Shown here one piece after another: positions 35,466 through 43,592 of a stretch of 64,000 nucleotides of DNA. Positions within the stretch are counted from its first letter, which is position 1; every line of letters begins with the position of its first letter. Made by a program: the position numbers and the translations under genes. The stretch is taken from positions 1 to 64,000 of the forward strand of contig NZ_JAMFMB010000020.1 of assembly GCF_023502395.1 (NCBI RefSeq), in the 5' to 3' direction. The DNA comes from Ruegeria spongiae (GTDB taxonomy: Bacteria; Pseudomonadota; Alphaproteobacteria; Rhodobacterales; Rhodobacteraceae). The notes beneath the pieces are model-generated. The model made no database searches and had not been told where the DNA came from. It saw nothing but the letters and a program-made list of their open reading frames with translations.

Positions 35466-36944
35466 ATGGACGGGCGCGAGACGGGTTTGAGCGTTGCGTG
35501 CTGCCTAATCGTCTTGCTTGCCGGGTTGTCACCCGCCGTTGCGTCACCTTATCCCGAGAACCCGATGGTGTTCGACCTCGACATTCCGCTCGCCGCGCCC
35601 TGGAGGGGCGGGCTGTTTGCGCATGACCTGACCGGGGATGGGGATATGGATTTCGTCATCACGACGCTGGGCCATGTCGCCGCTTATTCGGCCAAGGGTG
35701 TGCGTCTCTGGCATGTGCGGGACGATATCAACCTGGGCCAGGAAGCCCGCCGGATGCACTTTCCGGGTAGGCATGGGCCGGGGGCGATCGCCGGTGACAT
35801 GGATGGCGACGGTGCGCAAGAAGTGGCCTATCTGCGGCCTGATGGCACGCTGGTGATCCGGGATGGCAGGACCGGTCAGATCGAACGCAGCTACGATTTT
35901 CCGGGTGCACAGGGGCTGGCGATTGCCGATTTTCGCGGTACGGGCGACCGCGACGCGGTGCTGCAATATTCTCAGAACGAATTGCAGGCCATAAATCTGG
36001 AGGACGGGGAAACGCTCTGGCATGTGACGGATTGGATGGGGGTCGAACATGGCATCGTCCGCACGCTGGATCTTGATGGGGATGGTCGGGACGAGGTGTT
36101 GGGGCCGATCATGCTGGACCCGGAGGGGAAGTTTCTGCGCTCGGCGGCGCGTGAAGGCACCAAGATGAACAGTTTTGACAGTCTGGCGGTGGGTGACATA
36201 TTGCCCGTGCCGGGGCTTGAGGTCGCACTGGCCGAGCAGCATGGCAATGATGAGACGATCGTGATAGGTGCTACCGAGCCGGGCTGGTGGCGGTATCACG
36301 AACCGGGCGGCATTTGGGCCATAGGTGAATGCCGTTACGGAGAAGACCCCGATAAACTGGCGGTGGGTGAATTCGATCCGGATCGTCCCGGCCAGGAAGT
36401 CTTTGCTCGTTCATCCTGCGGCAACCATCCTTGGGTGATGGCCGGGGACGGCAATGTAATTGCGTCATGGTCGGTAAGCGACACCGCTCCGCCAGGCTGG
36501 TGTCATGTGGGTGATTGCCGCTTTGACCCGGAGGCGAGTTTCCTCCAGCGCTTGGCCGACCGTATCCGGGTGGATCTGCGCGGCGGGCGCAGCCCGCGCC
36601 GCGGCGAATACGGAATCGACCTCGTGCGCCCGGTGCATTGGGATGGGAACGGGCAGCAGCTGTTATTCGTGACCGAACGCCATGTCGACGGCCAGATCGC
36701 GTTGGTGGATGCGCTGACAGGCGAATTCCTGCGGGTCTGGCCGACCGAGGCGGCGCGGACCTACGCGGCCGACGTTGCCGGAGATGCCCGCGAAGAGCTT
36801 ATCGTGCTGGAAGCGCGGCCCGAGGGGTCGGCTCTCAAGATATTCTGGAACGAAGAGGCCGCCGAGGATGTGCCGCAAGATCGCCTGTGGAAGGATCGCG
36901 CCTATCGCCGGGTGCGGCAGAACTGGAACTATTATTCGCCCTGA
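35466..36944 (+). CDS. Secreted FG-GAP/VCBS-repeat protein
   Basis: A 492-aa protein with a signal peptide (VACCLIVLLAGLSPAVA-S) and several FG-GAP/VCBS-type blades with calcium-binding acidic loops: DLTGDGDMDFV, DMDGDGAQEVAY and DLDGDGRDEVL. The fold is probably a beta-propeller in the periplasm or at the cell surface. It starts 4 bp after the pdc stop; an in-frame ATG at 35436 overlaps pdc. Proximity suggests co-transcription, but a functional link with pyruvate decarboxylation is not obvious. C-terminus ends RQNWNYYSP. I do not recognise a specific enzyme family. Confidence 0.75.
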   Translation: MDGRETGLSVACCLIVLLAGLSPAVASPYPENPMVFDLDIPLAAPWRGGLFAHDLTGDGDMDFVITTLGHVAAYSAKGVRLWHVRDDINLGQEARRMHFPGRHGPGAIAGDMDGDGAQEVAYLRPDGTLVIRDGRTGQIERSYDFPGAQGLAIADFRGTGDRDAVLQYSQNELQAINLEDGETLWHVTDWMGVEHGIVRTLDLDGDGRDEVLGPIMLDPEGKFLRSAAREGTKMNSFDSLAVGDILPVPGLEVALAEQHGNDETIVIGATEPGWWRYHEPGGIWAIGECRYGEDPDKLAVGEFDPDRPGQEVFARSSCGNHPWVMAGDGNVIASWSVSDTAPPGWCHVGDCRFDPEASFLQRLADRIRVDLRGGRSPRRGEYGIDLVRPVHWDGNGQQLLFVTERHVDGQIALVDALTGEFLRVWPTEAARTYAADVAGDAREELIVLEARPEGSALKIFWNEEAAEDVPQDRLWKDRAYRRVRQNWNYYSP

Positions 36945-36987
36945 GGATTGGATGCTCAGCCCGTGCACTGCCGCGAAAGGCAGGTTT

Positions 36988-38175
36988 TCAGATCAGCGAA
37001 ATCAGCGTTTCGCAGAGCGGGTCCGGGTCATAGCGGTCCGGGTGCTCACTGCGGGTCAGGGCGAGGGGCAGGCAGGGGAGGGAGAACCGGGCCTCGACCG
37101 CCTGTCGCTGCTCCAGCGGTATGGCTCCGGCATCGCAGATCACCGCATTGAGCAGCGCCTCTGCCGGGCAATCCTCCCCCGCATCGGCGCGCAGGCAGGC
37201 AAGCAGGGCCGCAACCTGATCGGGCAGCGTCATTCCAAGGCATTCGGGGTCGTGGCCGAGGCTGGGCAGATAGATTTTGGGCACGTTTCGTGCAGCGATG
37301 GCGCGGCCCGCTCCTGCGGGCAGCAGGTTGGCTAGCACACTGGTATAGAGGCTGCCGGGCGGATAGCAGATCAGATCGGCGCGTTCGATCAGGCGCCGGT
37401 TGCGTTTGGGCAGCAGTACCGAGGCAGCAGGCAGGCGCTGGCCGTTGCGGGTCAGGAAAAGCTGGCGGATCGGCGCGGTGATTGGCGCGAGTTCTTTGCC
37501 GGTCAGGTCGCGCTGACCTAGCACGATCTGACCATCCTGCAACTCCGCGCCCAGACCCAGATTGTCGTCGACGATGGCCCGTACCGTGCCGCGCACGTCG
37601 ACCATCTTGGACATCAGGAACAGCACCGGCTCGAGCGCGCGGTCATGGGTCAGGTAGCCGCCTGCAAGGATCAGATTGCCGGTGCTGGCCCTAGCCAGAT
37701 CGAACCCGTGCGGGCGATGTTCGGCAAAGGCGCGCAGTTGCGCCAGGATCAGACGGCGCATGGGCTGGGTGATGGCGCGCATCAGGTGATGCTCGCCGGA
37801 CAGGAGCGCGCGAAATTCCTCTTCTTGCGCCGCTTCGTCTGCGTCCTTGGGAAAGCGGTAGCTGAACAGGCGGAAAATGTCGGGCTGGCCCAGCTCAGTC
37901 TCGTCCGCCAATGCCATCAGCCGGCTGCGCAGGTCGCCGACGGCGGGCATGTCGAAAGCCTGCCGCAGCACTTGTGAACTGCCACCGCTGTCAAAGGGTG
38001 TGATCAGGTGCATGGAGTTATGGGAATAGAGCTTGAGCCGCCGCGCGATGTCATTCAGCGCGCTGCCGCCGCTGAGAAACAGCAGGCGCGGCCCCAGGTT
38101 GGGCAGGCTTCTGGCCCGAGCTACCCGCAACGGGTCCGGAATATCGGCGCTGCGCGAGATCAGCAGGTTTGACAC
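36988..38175 (-). CDS. CofD/YvcK-like phosphotransferase-fold protein
   Basis: A 395-aa protein of the CofD (2-phospho-L-lactate transferase)/YvcK superfamily. The N-terminus has a nucleotide-site motif FLSGGSALNDIARRLKLYSHNSMHLITPFDSGGSSQVLRQAF, and GNLILAGGYL and ICYPPGSLYTSVLANLLPAG are conserved CofD-type segments. The order resembles the CofD-related proteins of the so-called GAK system, but no partner genes (ATP-grasp, amphi-Trp) are beside it. No other F420 genes are in the window, so classical F420 synthesis is unlikely. Role unknown. Confidence 0.7.
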   Translation of the reverse strand: MSNLLISRSADIPDPLRVARARSLPNLGPRLLFLSGGSALNDIARRLKLYSHNSMHLITPFDSGGSSQVLRQAFDMPAVGDLRSRLMALADETELGQPDIFRLFSYRFPKDADEAAQEEEFRALLSGEHHLMRAITQPMRRLILAQLRAFAEHRPHGFDLARASTGNLILAGGYLTHDRALEPVLFLMSKMVDVRGTVRAIVDDNLGLGAELQDGQIVLGQRDLTGKELAPITAPIRQLFLTRNGQRLPAASVLLPKRNRRLIERADLICYPPGSLYTSVLANLLPAGAGRAIAARNVPKIYLPSLGHDPECLGMTLPDQVAALLACLRADAGEDCPAEALLNAVICDAGAIPLEQRQAVEARFSLPCLPLALTRSEHPDRYDPDPLCETLISLI

Positions 38176-38246
38176 CGGTGAGGCACTCCAACATGTTCAC
38201 ATCCGGCTATATCAGCAGGGGGCGCAGGCGACCAGTATGCCCCGGC

Positions 38247-39263
38247 TCAGCGCAACCAGCGCCCGACAAGCGGCGCGCCGATGATCACCGTGACCAGCCG
38301 GGTCAGGTGGTGGGTGACCACATAGGCCACATCCGCGCCCGCGATCAGCGCGATGACCGTCATCTCTCCTTGTCCACCCGGCGCGAAGGCGAGGATCGCA
38401 TCGACCGGGTCCGAGAGGCCCAGCAAAATCACGATTTCCATGAACACAACCGAAAGCGCGGCGAGGATCAGGGTAAAGCCCAGACCGGCAACCACGATGC
38501 TGCGCAACTCGCCAAGGGTCAGGCCGACATAGCGCACGCCGACGGCCAGTCCGATGAAGAACTGCGCCGCCAGGATCGCCTCGGCAGGCGGGCGCTGATC
38601 TATCAGGCCGGTGAGGCTGGCAATGGTGGCCAGGATCATCGGACCGAGGATTGAGGCCCCGAACATGCCCATAGCGGCGGCTGCACGCCACCCGGCGGCG
38701 GCAATCACGACCATCAGGAACAGTTGCCGGTAGGGCACATCGGCCAGCGGTTTGCCGGGCGGGTTGGACAGGTCGAGATCGAATACCTCGGTCAGAAACA
38801 GCGGCAGCAGGCTGACGATGACCAGAACGCGGGTGGCGTGGACCAGGCTGAGCACCCGGGCCGAGCCGCCCGCCTCTTCGCCGAAGACCAGCATGTCCTG
38901 CAACCCCCCGGGCATGGCAGCATAGTAGCTGGTTGCCGGATCAAATCGCCAAAGCTTGCGGAAATAGGGATAGCCGATCAGCCCGATCAACAGGACGAAG
39001 GGTGGGATCAGCGCGATCGAGGCCGCCATGTCCGGCAGCCGCACCACGACGGCGGGTGTGATTGAGGCGCCAACCGCCACACCCAGGATCGTGCGCATCC
39101 CGGCGCAGAGCCGCTCGGGTGCGCGCAAATCAAGACCCAGCAGCGCGGCGACGAGACAGGCGAACATCGGCCCCAGCAACCAGGGCAGGGGCAGGCCGAT
39201 GATCAGAAAGACGAGCACGCCGGTAAGGGCGATGGCGATCGTGCGCAGGATGGAGAGGGTCAT
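38247..39263 (-). CDS. AbrB-family (PF05145) membrane protein
   Basis: A 338-aa polytopic inner-membrane protein with about ten hydrophobic segments in two similar halves. The family is often annotated as AbrB or putative ammonia monooxygenase and contains regulators or transporters. AMPGGLQDMLVFGEEAG in the first half is echoed by FAPGGQGEMTVIALIAGAD in the second, both typical of this family. The ATG at 39263 is preceded by a palindromic operator at 39290-39309. Substrate unknown; the cysK/decarboxylase genes just upstream on the same strand may be linked. Confidence 0.8.
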   Translation of the reverse strand: MTLSILRTIAIALTGVLVFLIIGLPLPWLLGPMFACLVAALLGLDLRAPERLCAGMRTILGVAVGASITPAVVVRLPDMAASIALIPPFVLLIGLIGYPYFRKLWRFDPATSYYAAMPGGLQDMLVFGEEAGGSARVLSLVHATRVLVIVSLLPLFLTEVFDLDLSNPPGKPLADVPYRQLFLMVVIAAAGWRAAAAMGMFGASILGPMILATIASLTGLIDQRPPAEAILAAQFFIGLAVGVRYVGLTLGELRSIVVAGLGFTLILAALSVVFMEIVILLGLSDPVDAILAFAPGGQGEMTVIALIAGADVAYVVTHHLTRLVTVIIGAPLVGRWLR

Positions 39264-39289
39264 GGCGGGCGGGCCTTTGGGTCTCAAAA

Positions 39290-39309
39290 ATGTATACTGT
39301 TGCATACAT
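39290..39309. promoter_or_regulatory. GntR-like palindromic operator upstream of the AbrB-family gene
   Basis: ATGTATACTGTTGCATACAT has 8-bp arms that match at 7 of 8 positions around a 4-bp centre. ATGTATACAT-like sites are typical for FadR/VanR-type GntR regulators. It lies 27 bp upstream of the AbrB-family start and 26 bp after the decarboxylase stop. No GntR gene of that type is adjacent. Confidence 0.5.
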
Positions 39310-39334
39310 TGTAGCGCAAGATGATTTCCACCTG

Positions 39335-40735
39335 TCAGAGCCCGGCCCGCACCTGAGTCCAGGCGGCAAGGATGGCCTCGGCGACGGGGTCGGCATCTTC
39401 GGCGGCGCTGGCGTCGCAGATCACCGACAGGCGCATGACCCAATTCTCGCGCCATCGGGCACCGCCGGCAAACAGGGCCCCTTGATCGCGCAGGGTCTGA
39501 ATGACCTGCTCGGTTGCCATGTCGCAGCCTGCGCCTGCGCCAAAGCGCAGGATGATCTGGTTGAGGTCCACGTCGTTCAACACCGCGATGCCGGGTTGGC
39601 CGGTCAGCCGGTCGGCGATCTGGCGGGCGATCCCGCAATGGCGGGCCACCATGTCGGCGACGCCCTTACGGCCCAGGCTGCGCAGCATTGCATATGTTGG
39701 CACGCCACGCGCCCGTCGCGACAGTTCCGGCACCAGAAACGAGGGGATTCTGTCCTGCTCGATACGTTCGGGCAGGTAGCTGGCGTCGATGCCCATCGCG
39801 GTCTCAAGCGCAGCGCGGTCGCGGACGATGGCATAGCCGCTGTCGAAGGGAGTTTGCAGCCATTTATGCCCGTCCACGGCCCAGGACTGGGCGCGCTCGA
39901 GGCCGTGGGTCAGCGCGCGGTAGTCCGGATGCGCCCGCGCCCAAAGGCCAAAGGCACCATCCACATGCAGCCAGGCACCATGCGCGGCTGCAATATCGGC
40001 AATAGGCTCGAAGGGGTCGAACGCCCCGGTGTTGATCTGACCGGCCTGCGCGATGACCACGGACGGGCCGGGGTGCTGCGCGGTTTGGGTTGCCAGATCG
40101 CTTGGGTCCATCCGACCCTGGGCATCAGTGGCGATCCGCTGCACCCGGCGACGGCCAAAGCCGAGATAGCCCAGTGCCGAAAAGACCGAGGTATGGGCGT
40201 CGTCGCCCAGAAACACCTTAACTGGCGGCGCGTCGAACAGGCCGTCCTGATCGGGGTCCCAGCCGTGGCGGCGCAGCACCGCGCCGCGCGCTGCCGCAAG
40301 TGCAGTGAAATTGCCCACTGTCGCACCGGTGACAAAGCCTACAGCGGCCTCGCGCGGCAGGTCCAGAATGTCGAGCAGCCAGCGCTCGGCCACGTGTTCC
40401 AGTGCGGATACCGTGGGCGAACTGGTGTGAAAGGCCGCGTTCTGGCCCCAGGCGCTGACCAGCCAGTCGGCGGCCACCCCCACCGGGGCGGACCCACCAA
40501 GCACCCAGCCGAAAAAGCGCGGATGTGCCATCGGCATCAGGCCTTGCGTCGCGGTTTCGGCCAGATCACGGATGACGGCCGCGCCGGAGTCCCCGGTTTC
40601 GGGGAGGGGCGTGTCATAGTGGGCCAGCATCTGTGCATAGTCGCGCGCCGCAGTGCAGGGCGCGCCCGTCAGACCCTGCCGATAGGACAGGGCCTGCGCA
40701 CAGGCCAACTCCAGTTCTGCGAGAGGCCCGGTCAT
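39335..40735 (-). CDS. Group II PLP-dependent decarboxylase (aromatic amino acid/glutamate type)
   Basis: A 466-aa decarboxylase of the DDC/GAD group. Diagnostic segments are HPRFFGWVLGGS (substrate loop), SPTVSALEHVAERWLLDIL, GFVTGATVGNFTALAAAR (phosphate-binding TGG/ATxGN region), HVDGAFGLWA and the PLP-lysine in WAVDGHKWLQTPFDSG. It starts 1 bp after the cysK stop, so the two genes are co-translated. Possible substrates include aromatic amino acids, aspartate, cysteine sulfinate or cysteate; the sequence alone does not decide. Confidence 0.85.
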   Translation of the reverse strand: MTGPLAELELACAQALSYRQGLTGAPCTAARDYAQMLAHYDTPLPETGDSGAAVIRDLAETATQGLMPMAHPRFFGWVLGGSAPVGVAADWLVSAWGQNAAFHTSSPTVSALEHVAERWLLDILDLPREAAVGFVTGATVGNFTALAAARGAVLRRHGWDPDQDGLFDAPPVKVFLGDDAHTSVFSALGYLGFGRRRVQRIATDAQGRMDPSDLATQTAQHPGPSVVIAQAGQINTGAFDPFEPIADIAAAHGAWLHVDGAFGLWARAHPDYRALTHGLERAQSWAVDGHKWLQTPFDSGYAIVRDRAALETAMGIDASYLPERIEQDRIPSFLVPELSRRARGVPTYAMLRSLGRKGVADMVARHCGIARQIADRLTGQPGIAVLNDVDLNQIILRFGAGAGCDMATEQVIQTLRDQGALFAGGARWRENWVMRLSVICDASAAEDADPVAEAILAAWTQVRAGL

Positions 40736-40736
40736 G

Positions 40737-41816
40737 TCAGGGCATGTGATAACCGGGGGTCGAGGCCGAAATCTCGATCTCTTCCTCGGTCATCTCCTCC
40801 GCGATATCCTCGAACAGCGGGGTCGACAGGTACCGCTCGCCGGTATCGGGCAGCATGCACAGGATGGTCGACCCCGGCTCGGCCTGCTCGGCCACTTCCA
40901 TGGCGATGGCATAGCTGGCCCCGCCCGACACGCCGGTCAGGATGCCTTCTTGTGCGGCCAGTTTCTTGGCCCATTCCACACCGGTCATGCCGGGGACCGG
41001 GCGCAGGTCCTGATAGTAGCCACCATCAATGGCCTCTTGCAGAACCGCGGGGATGAAATCCGGGGTCCAGCCCTGGATCGGGTGCGGTTCAAAGGCGGGA
41101 TGGCTGGCGGCAGGGGCGTTGTCGGCGCCGCGCTCTTGCGCGTGACCGCTGCCGATCAGTTGCGCGTTGGCGGGTTCGGAGAGAATGATCCTGGTCTCGG
41201 GGCGCGCCTCGCGCAGCACCCGCCCCACGCCTGCGACCGTGCCGCCGGTGCCATAACCGGTGACGAAGTAATCCAGCCGCTTGCCCTCGAAATCGCTCAG
41301 GATTTCCTGTGCGGTGGTGGCGGCGTGAATATCGGCATTGGCCTCGGTTTCGAATTGGCGGGCCAGCAGCCAGCCGTGTTTCTCGGCCAGCTCCACTGCC
41401 TTGCGATACATGCCAAAGCCCTTTTCGGCGCGTGGCGTCAGGATCACCTTTGCCCCCAGCATCCGCATCAGCTTGCGCCGCTCGACCGAGAAGCTGTCGG
41501 CCATGGTGACCACCAACGGGTACCCCTTCTGGGCGCAGACCATCGCCAGCCCGATACCGGTATTGCCGCTGGTCGCCTCGACCACAGTCTGGCCGGGTTT
41601 CAGCGCGCCGCTGCGTTCGGCGGCCTCGATGATGTTGATCGCCAGCCGGTCCTTGACCGAACCTGCCGGATTGAACGCTTCGAATTTCACGTACATGTCG
41701 ACATGGTCAGGGGCGATATTGTTCACCCGAATGGCGGGTGTGTTGCCGATCGTTTCCAGCACACTGTCATAGGTGTGGCCGTGGCCCTTGGTGGTTCTGA
41801 CGGTCTCGGTGGTCAT
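40737..41816 (-). CDS. Cysteine synthase-family PLP enzyme (CysK-like)
   Basis: A 359-aa fold-type II PLP enzyme. The PLP lysine is in FEAFNPAGSVKDRLA, the substrate loop is TSGNTGIGLAMV, the phosphate-binding motif is GTGGTVAGVGRVL and the late motif is GVSGGASYAIAMEV. It is longer than typical CysK (about 310-320 aa) because of an insertion around GSGHAQERGADNAPAASHP and a C-terminal tail rich in Glu. The ATG at 41816 has AAGGGG 8 bp upstream. It sits immediately before a decarboxylase gene, which raises the possibility that it makes a non-cysteine beta-substituted alanine. Confidence 0.85.
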   Translation of the reverse strand: MTTETVRTTKGHGHTYDSVLETIGNTPAIRVNNIAPDHVDMYVKFEAFNPAGSVKDRLAINIIEAAERSGALKPGQTVVEATSGNTGIGLAMVCAQKGYPLVVTMADSFSVERRKLMRMLGAKVILTPRAEKGFGMYRKAVELAEKHGWLLARQFETEANADIHAATTAQEILSDFEGKRLDYFVTGYGTGGTVAGVGRVLREARPETRIILSEPANAQLIGSGHAQERGADNAPAASHPAFEPHPIQGWTPDFIPAVLQEAIDGGYYQDLRPVPGMTGVEWAKKLAAQEGILTGVSGGASYAIAMEVAEQAEPGSTILCMLPDTGERYLSTPLFEDIAEEMTEEEIEISASTPGYHMP

Positions 41817-41979
41817 AATGCGCCCCTTCTTTGGCATTCAATAAATTCCTAAATGGGTCTGGGTCTGTCTTCCCGAAGCCCGGTTTGTCGCTCCAAGCTA
41901 TGCGCAGATATCGGCAATGTCTTGAGGGCTGTCTGGGGAAAGCCTGAGGAAAGGTGGAAAATGTTCTTTTCTGGCCCGG

Positions 41980-43545
41980 TCACTCGATGCCATGTCGGCG
42001 CAGCGCTTCGGCCATCCGCGCACGATAGGTGTCGTCGCGAAACGGGAATGAGCGGAAGAACTGCGCCTGAGTGATGTCCTGTCGCTGTTGCAGCAGCCGC
42101 TCGGCCCAGCTGGCGGCCTCACCGGGTTTGCCGGCCATGTCGTTGAGTGCGACGGCGATGGCCTTGATCAGGTAATGCGAGCCGGGCGCGTTGGCGGACC
42201 GTTCGATCCATTTCGCCGCCTCATAGTCGCGGTTCTGTTGCGACAGGCTGATCGCGCGGGTGCCCAACATGGCATACAGCATCGGGTCCAGCGGGCTGAG
42301 CGCGCGGGCCTCATCCGACAGACGGCGACCCGTATCGCTTGCGCCCGATACGGTTTCGGTCCACGCGCGGGCATAGAGACCTTGCGCAAAGCTGGGGCTG
42401 AGCGAGGTGGCGCGACCCAGCCAGCTTTGCGCGCCGGTCAGGTCGTCGACCAGCCACAGCGAGCGCCCCATGTTGAAATTGGTGAACGGGTCCATCGGGT
42501 CCAGCTCGATCCCGCGTTCGGCAGAGCCACGCGCCGCGTTGACCGCTACGTCGCGGTTGGTGCCGTAGTGCATGAAGGCGGTCTTGAAATGGGCGAAGGA
42601 CAGCGCCGCATGGGCGCGGGCAAAGCCGGGGTCCAGCGCGATGGCCTTTTCGAACATCGCAATCGCGCGGGCATTGTCGCTTTGGTCAAAGCGATAGAGC
42701 GATTGCAGGCCCAGGTGATAGGTCGCCCAGACGTCGATGTTCTCGGGTGATTGCAGCCGGGCCTTGGCGGCCTCGCTCAGCGGGATCTGCATTTCGACCG
42801 CAAAGATCACCTGCGCCACGATGGTTTCGCGGATTTGGTGCACCTCCTCCAGCGGTGACTGGAACCGCTCGGCCCAGATCACTTGACCGTCCGAGGTCTC
42901 GGCCAGTTCCACGCTGATGCAGACCTGCCGCCCGATCATCTCGACGCTACCGGTCAGGCAATAGCGCACGCCCAGTTTCTGCCGGATTTCGACCAGATTG
43001 CCGTTGCCAGAGCGGAACCGGAAGGATGAACCGCGCGCGATCACCGAGATCCAGCGCAGACGCGAGATGGCGGCGATCAGCTCATGCGGGATCGCCTCGC
43101 TGAGGGTGGCGGCGGTCATGTCACCGCCGAGGATATCAAAAGGCAGGATCGCCAGAGAGGGGCGGCGCGAGGCTGCGATCCACTCTTCCTCGGGCTGGTC
43201 CAGATCGGTCTGGCGTTCCTGCGTGGTGGCGGGGCCGGGCGTTTCGAGCTGGGCGACCCAACGCAAGCCTTTGCCATGCACGGTCTTGATAGCGGCCTGC
43301 AGGGTGCCGGAATCGTCCACTGCGCGACGGGCGGATTTGATACAGGTGGACAGGGCGGCATCCGACACCGCCCGCCCGTCCCAGAGTACATCGAACAGCT
43401 CGTCCTTGCCGACCAGCCGGTCGCGGTGTTCGATCAGGTGCTGGATCAGCGCCAGCGCCAGAGGTTCGGCCTCGACAAGCGCATCGCCGCGGCGCAATTC
43501 CTGCCGCGCTTTATCCAGTGAAAACGCCCCGAACCGGTAGATCAT
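41980..43545 (-). CDS. Soluble CadC/OmpR-type winged-helix regulator with TPR repeats
   Basis: A 521-aa regulator. The N-terminal winged helix (about residues 1-100: FGAFSLDKARQELRRGDALVEAEPLALALIQHLIEH ending in TVHGKGLRWVA) is of the OmpR/CadC C-terminal effector type. A middle domain similar to the adenylate-cyclase-associated region (PSLAILPFDILGGD, RYCLTGSVEMIGRQVCISVELAE) follows. The C-terminal half is TPR-like (AIAMFEKAIALDPGFARAHAALSFAHF and similar). Unlike CadC it has no membrane segment between the domains, so it should be cytoplasmic. Target genes unknown. Confidence 0.82.
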   Translation of the reverse strand: MIYRFGAFSLDKARQELRRGDALVEAEPLALALIQHLIEHRDRLVGKDELFDVLWDGRAVSDAALSTCIKSARRAVDDSGTLQAAIKTVHGKGLRWVAQLETPGPATTQERQTDLDQPEEEWIAASRRPSLAILPFDILGGDMTAATLSEAIPHELIAAISRLRWISVIARGSSFRFRSGNGNLVEIRQKLGVRYCLTGSVEMIGRQVCISVELAETSDGQVIWAERFQSPLEEVHQIRETIVAQVIFAVEMQIPLSEAAKARLQSPENIDVWATYHLGLQSLYRFDQSDNARAIAMFEKAIALDPGFARAHAALSFAHFKTAFMHYGTNRDVAVNAARGSAERGIELDPMDPFTNFNMGRSLWLVDDLTGAQSWLGRATSLSPSFAQGLYARAWTETVSGASDTGRRLSDEARALSPLDPMLYAMLGTRAISLSQQNRDYEAAKWIERSANAPGSHYLIKAIAVALNDMAGKPGEAASWAERLLQQRQDITQAQFFRSFPFRDDTYRARMAEALRRHGIE

Positions 43546-43592
43546 CGCCAGATCATAGCAGCAAACGCGGTTCTGTCTAAATCCTGTGCCGC

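Noticed and set aside
36988-38175. Full GAK system
   Set aside because: Only the CofD-like protein is present; none of the usual partner genes are beside it.
41817-41979. Possible riboswitch or leader upstream of the cysK paralogue
   Set aside because: No S-box/SAM or other known conserved core was seen in this 163-bp gap.
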